A DNA stretch of 17,976 nt from CAZLYK01 sp964563495 (GTDB taxonomy: Bacteria; Acidobacteriota; Blastocatellia; RBC074). This document shows, piece after piece, positions 16,342 to 17,976 of the stretch. The notes below the pieces were generated by a model. The model had not been told where the DNA came from. It saw only the letters and a program-made list of their open reading frames with translations, and searched no databases. The stretch's first letter is position 1. Each line of letters opens with the position of its first letter. Location of the stretch: the NCBI GenBank assembly GCA_964563495.1, contig CAZLYK010000112.1, forward strand, positions 1-17,976, read 5' to 3'. The translations under genes were made by a program, and so were the position numbers.

Positions 16342-17280
16342 TTAGGCTTTGATCTTGAAAAGTTTGAGTCCGTTTTCCCACGTGAGTTTGCGAAACACAG
16401 CGGGCTTGGTGTTTTGCTTGAGTACTGTCAGCGTTTCGCGGGCTACGCACTTGCCGCGCATCCGTGCCGCCGCCGGATTGTTGTTCTGACTAACGCCTCC
16501 GCCGTTCCCGTCCTGACAGGAGCAATCGCTACCAAAGACGAGTTTGTTATGATGACGAGCCAGAAAATCCTTCGTAAATTCGGGATCACGCGATAACGCG
16601 TTGTTGCCTGAATTCGCCGACAGATCGCCGTACAAATTGGCGTAATCACCCAACAGCTTATCCGTAATGCCGCCGCGTTTGATTGGCCCGGTGGGGTAAG
16701 CGGCTTCGTTGGCATAGTCGGCGCTGACGTTCGCCCAAAAAGCATCGGCGTGTCCGATGAACTTGGTTTTGGGATACGCTTTGAGCATCGCCTCGAACCG
16801 CTTGAAGCCGGTGCTCCAAACGCCTTCGCCCTCGAAATGCGGCACTTCCTGAAAATGAACGAGGATAGGCACGTCCAGTTCAGCGGCAAGCGCATACATC
16901 CGACGCAACTCCGGCCCGTCGGCTTCGACGTGAAACTTGAGTTCGCCAAAGCCTTGCGCGCCGTCTTTGACCGCTTTCGTCAAGACTTCCACCGCGTCAG
17001 GCTTGGTGATGTCGGCGCTCGCCGACCAGATGAAACGTTTGGGATATTTGGCTTGAATGGCTTTGACCTGTTCGACGGCAGTGGCGCGCGCCAGCAGGAC
17101 GGCATTGGTTACGCCGCAACCTTGCATGTGAATCATGTTGGCGTCCAACGCTTGCCGCAGATGGGAGTGAATATCCAACACTGGCCCGCCCCAAAGAGGC
17201 GCGGTCGTTGATTGCGCTTTCGTATCCACGGCGGCCAGCGTTGCAGCCAGCGCCCCTAAAAATTGTCTTCGGTCAATCAT
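16342..17280 (-). CDS. Exported (Tat) amidohydrolase-2 family protein
   Basis: 312 residues. N-terminus MIDRRQFLGALAATLAA is a twin-arginine signal (RRQFLG), placing a folded metalloenzyme in the periplasm. TIM-barrel metal ligands visible: His38-x-His40 (LDIHSHL), GELKFHVE (His117), His142 (ILVHFQE), His177 (FIGHADAFW) and Asp252 (LVFGSDCSCQDG). ATG 17280 is preceded by AAAGGAAA; an upstream in-frame ATG at 17340 would overlap the previous gene and hide the signal. A glycine/cysteine-rich insertion (SDCSCQDGNGGG) after the catalytic Asp is unusual. It lies 53 bp after the feruloyl-CoA synthase stop and 29 bp before the esterase. Substrate not determinable; a phenolic or lactone released outside the cytoplasm is a guess from context. 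Confidence 0.88.
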   Translation of the reverse strand: MIDRRQFLGALAATLAAVDTKAQSTTAPLWGGPVLDIHSHLRQALDANMIHMQGCGVTNAVLLARATAVEQVKAIQAKYPKRFIWSASADITKPDAVEVLTKAVKDGAQGFGELKFHVEADGPELRRMYALAAELDVPILVHFQEVPHFEGEGVWSTGFKRFEAMLKAYPKTKFIGHADAFWANVSADYANEAAYPTGPIKRGGITDKLLGDYANLYGDLSANSGNNALSRDPEFTKDFLARHHNKLVFGSDCSCQDGNGGGVSQNNNPAAARMRGKCVARETLTVLKQNTKPAVFRKLTWENGLKLFKIKA

Positions 17281-17333
17281 AACGAAATTTCCTTTCACGC
17301 TCTCAGTAGCGGATGAAGTAAATGAAGTATTGT

Positions 17334-17976
17334 TCAACAATTCACGATGACTTCTGCTGGTAGTGTCGCGGCATATAACTGCTCAACCAACTCTGCCCGT
17401 CGCTCCAACACCGCGCGCTGATTGATATAGCCTTTGTCCGTGATCTCACCCGCATCAATCGAAGGCGGTTCGGTCAGAAACAGCGCGTGCGTGGCGTAGG
17501 TCGAACTGCCGCCGCCTTCCGCTTTCAGCTTTGCCAAGCCAGCTCGCACACGTTCTCGCACTCGCGCATCACTCAGCAGCTTCCCTAGCAGCAGCTTCTC
17601 TGTCGGTGCCTCATCCAGCAGCGTTTGTTCGCTCGATTCAGCGCACAGACTGAGGCAACCCGCCAGATTCGGGAAGATCAAAAAGCGTATGTCATCGCGG
17701 TCTTGTCCGGCGATAACGATGTCCTGCGCGACAGGCGCCATCGCGGCGATGGCTTTGATACGCAGCGCTCCGGTGCGAACCCAAGTGCCGCTGGTCAGTT
17801 TGAATTCTTCCGCAACGCGTCCAGCGAATTCGATGCCTTTAGCCGGATCGGCTTCGTCCACGAAACGCCCGGCGTCGCCCATTTTGTAAAACCCTTCCTC
17901 ATCAAACGCCATCGCCGTCAGTTCGTCGCGCCGCCAGTAACCCAGTGTGACGTTCGGCCCCTTGACTCGCAATTCG
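17334..17976 (-). CDS. fcs: Feruloyl-CoA synthase, C-terminal part (continues past window end)
   Basis: The last 213 codons of an acyl/aryl-CoA ligase of the AMP-forming family; the N-terminal AMP-binding core lies beyond the right edge. Readable elements: ELRVKGPNVTLGYWR, FDEEGFYKMGDAGRFVD (adenylate motif), GRVAEEFKLTSGTWVRTGAL (hinge region, GRxxEDFKLxxGTWV of feruloyl-CoA synthases), DIVIAGQDRDDI and DAGEITDKGYINQRAVLERR. The last replaces the usual A10 lysine loop and is characteristic of this family. The enzyme activates ferulate, p-coumarate or caffeate with CoA and ATP in the cytoplasm before side-chain shortening. First visible gene of the four-gene operon. Substrate assignment is by motif and neighbouring esterase. 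Confidence 0.88.
   Translation of the reverse strand, partial: ELRVKGPNVTLGYWRRDELTAMAFDEEGFYKMGDAGRFVDEADPAKGIEFAGRVAEEFKLTSGTWVRTGALRIKAIAAMAPVAQDIVIAGQDRDDIRFLIFPNLAGCLSLCAESSEQTLLDEAPTEKLLLGKLLSDARVRERVRAGLAKLKAEGGGSSTYATHALFLTEPPSIDAGEITDKGYINQRAVLERRAELVEQLYAATLPAEVIVNC

Noticed and set aside
16313..16450. Upstream start for the esterase
   Set aside because: It would overlap the preceding amidohydrolase gene, bury the signal peptide, and its 46 residues have no protein-like character; ATG 16312 has a good ribosome site.

Overview
The window looks like chromosomal DNA from an acidobacterium, probably Blastocatellia-like. This rests on a giant two-propeller sensor kinase, Oar-type TonB-dependent receptor fragments, PQQ-like repeat fragments and a beta-helix/choice-of-anchor secreted protein. 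The organism call is inference from protein families, not from a marker gene. Almost every intact gene is on the minus strand.

Left block (1-10358). The window opens with a hairpin and a 159-bp att-like repeat that abuts a 5'-truncated fragment of a DUF4038-type glycosidase. Minus-strand genes follow: a 1-Cys peroxiredoxin, a secreted beta-helix/Ig-like protein, a single-domain response regulator, and a NarL-type regulator overlapping by 4 bp with its propeller-type histidine kinase. A short plus-strand gene of unrecognised function lies divergent to the kinase and convergent to a secreted GH43 glycosidase.

Middle block (10359-12080). Two roughly 300-bp repeat units, 1167 bp apart, bracket a two-gene TumE-like toxin-antitoxin operon. 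Each unit contains the 159-bp element seen at the left edge of the window, including a degenerate tRNA 3' end read on the minus strand. Copies 2 and 3 also share a left half that copy 1 lacks. Copy 3 runs directly into the 3' two-thirds of a tRNA-Pro(GGG) gene with its own terminator. I read this as nested attachment sites of tyrosine-recombinase elements with no integrase left in the window, the TA pair being the only cargo of the smallest unit.

Decay block (12284-14231). About 2 kb holds at least seven gene fragments joined end to end, all on the minus strand and many with frameshifts or nonsense codons. They are 4-hydroxybenzoate 3-monooxygenase (pobA), a DUF3237 protein, an unidentified C-terminus, an Oar-type receptor, a PQQ-like propeller protein, a second Oar piece and the N-terminus of a HEAT-like protein.

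Right block (14231-17976). A tight minus-strand operon encodes, in transcription order, a feruloyl-CoA synthase (cut by the window edge), a Tat-exported amidohydrolase, a secreted CE1-type esterase and a cytoplasmic amidohydrolase. With GH43 nearby and the dead pobA, the theme is release and catabolism of plant hydroxycinnamates and hemicellulose. The ferulate substrate is inferred from the synthase and esterase together.
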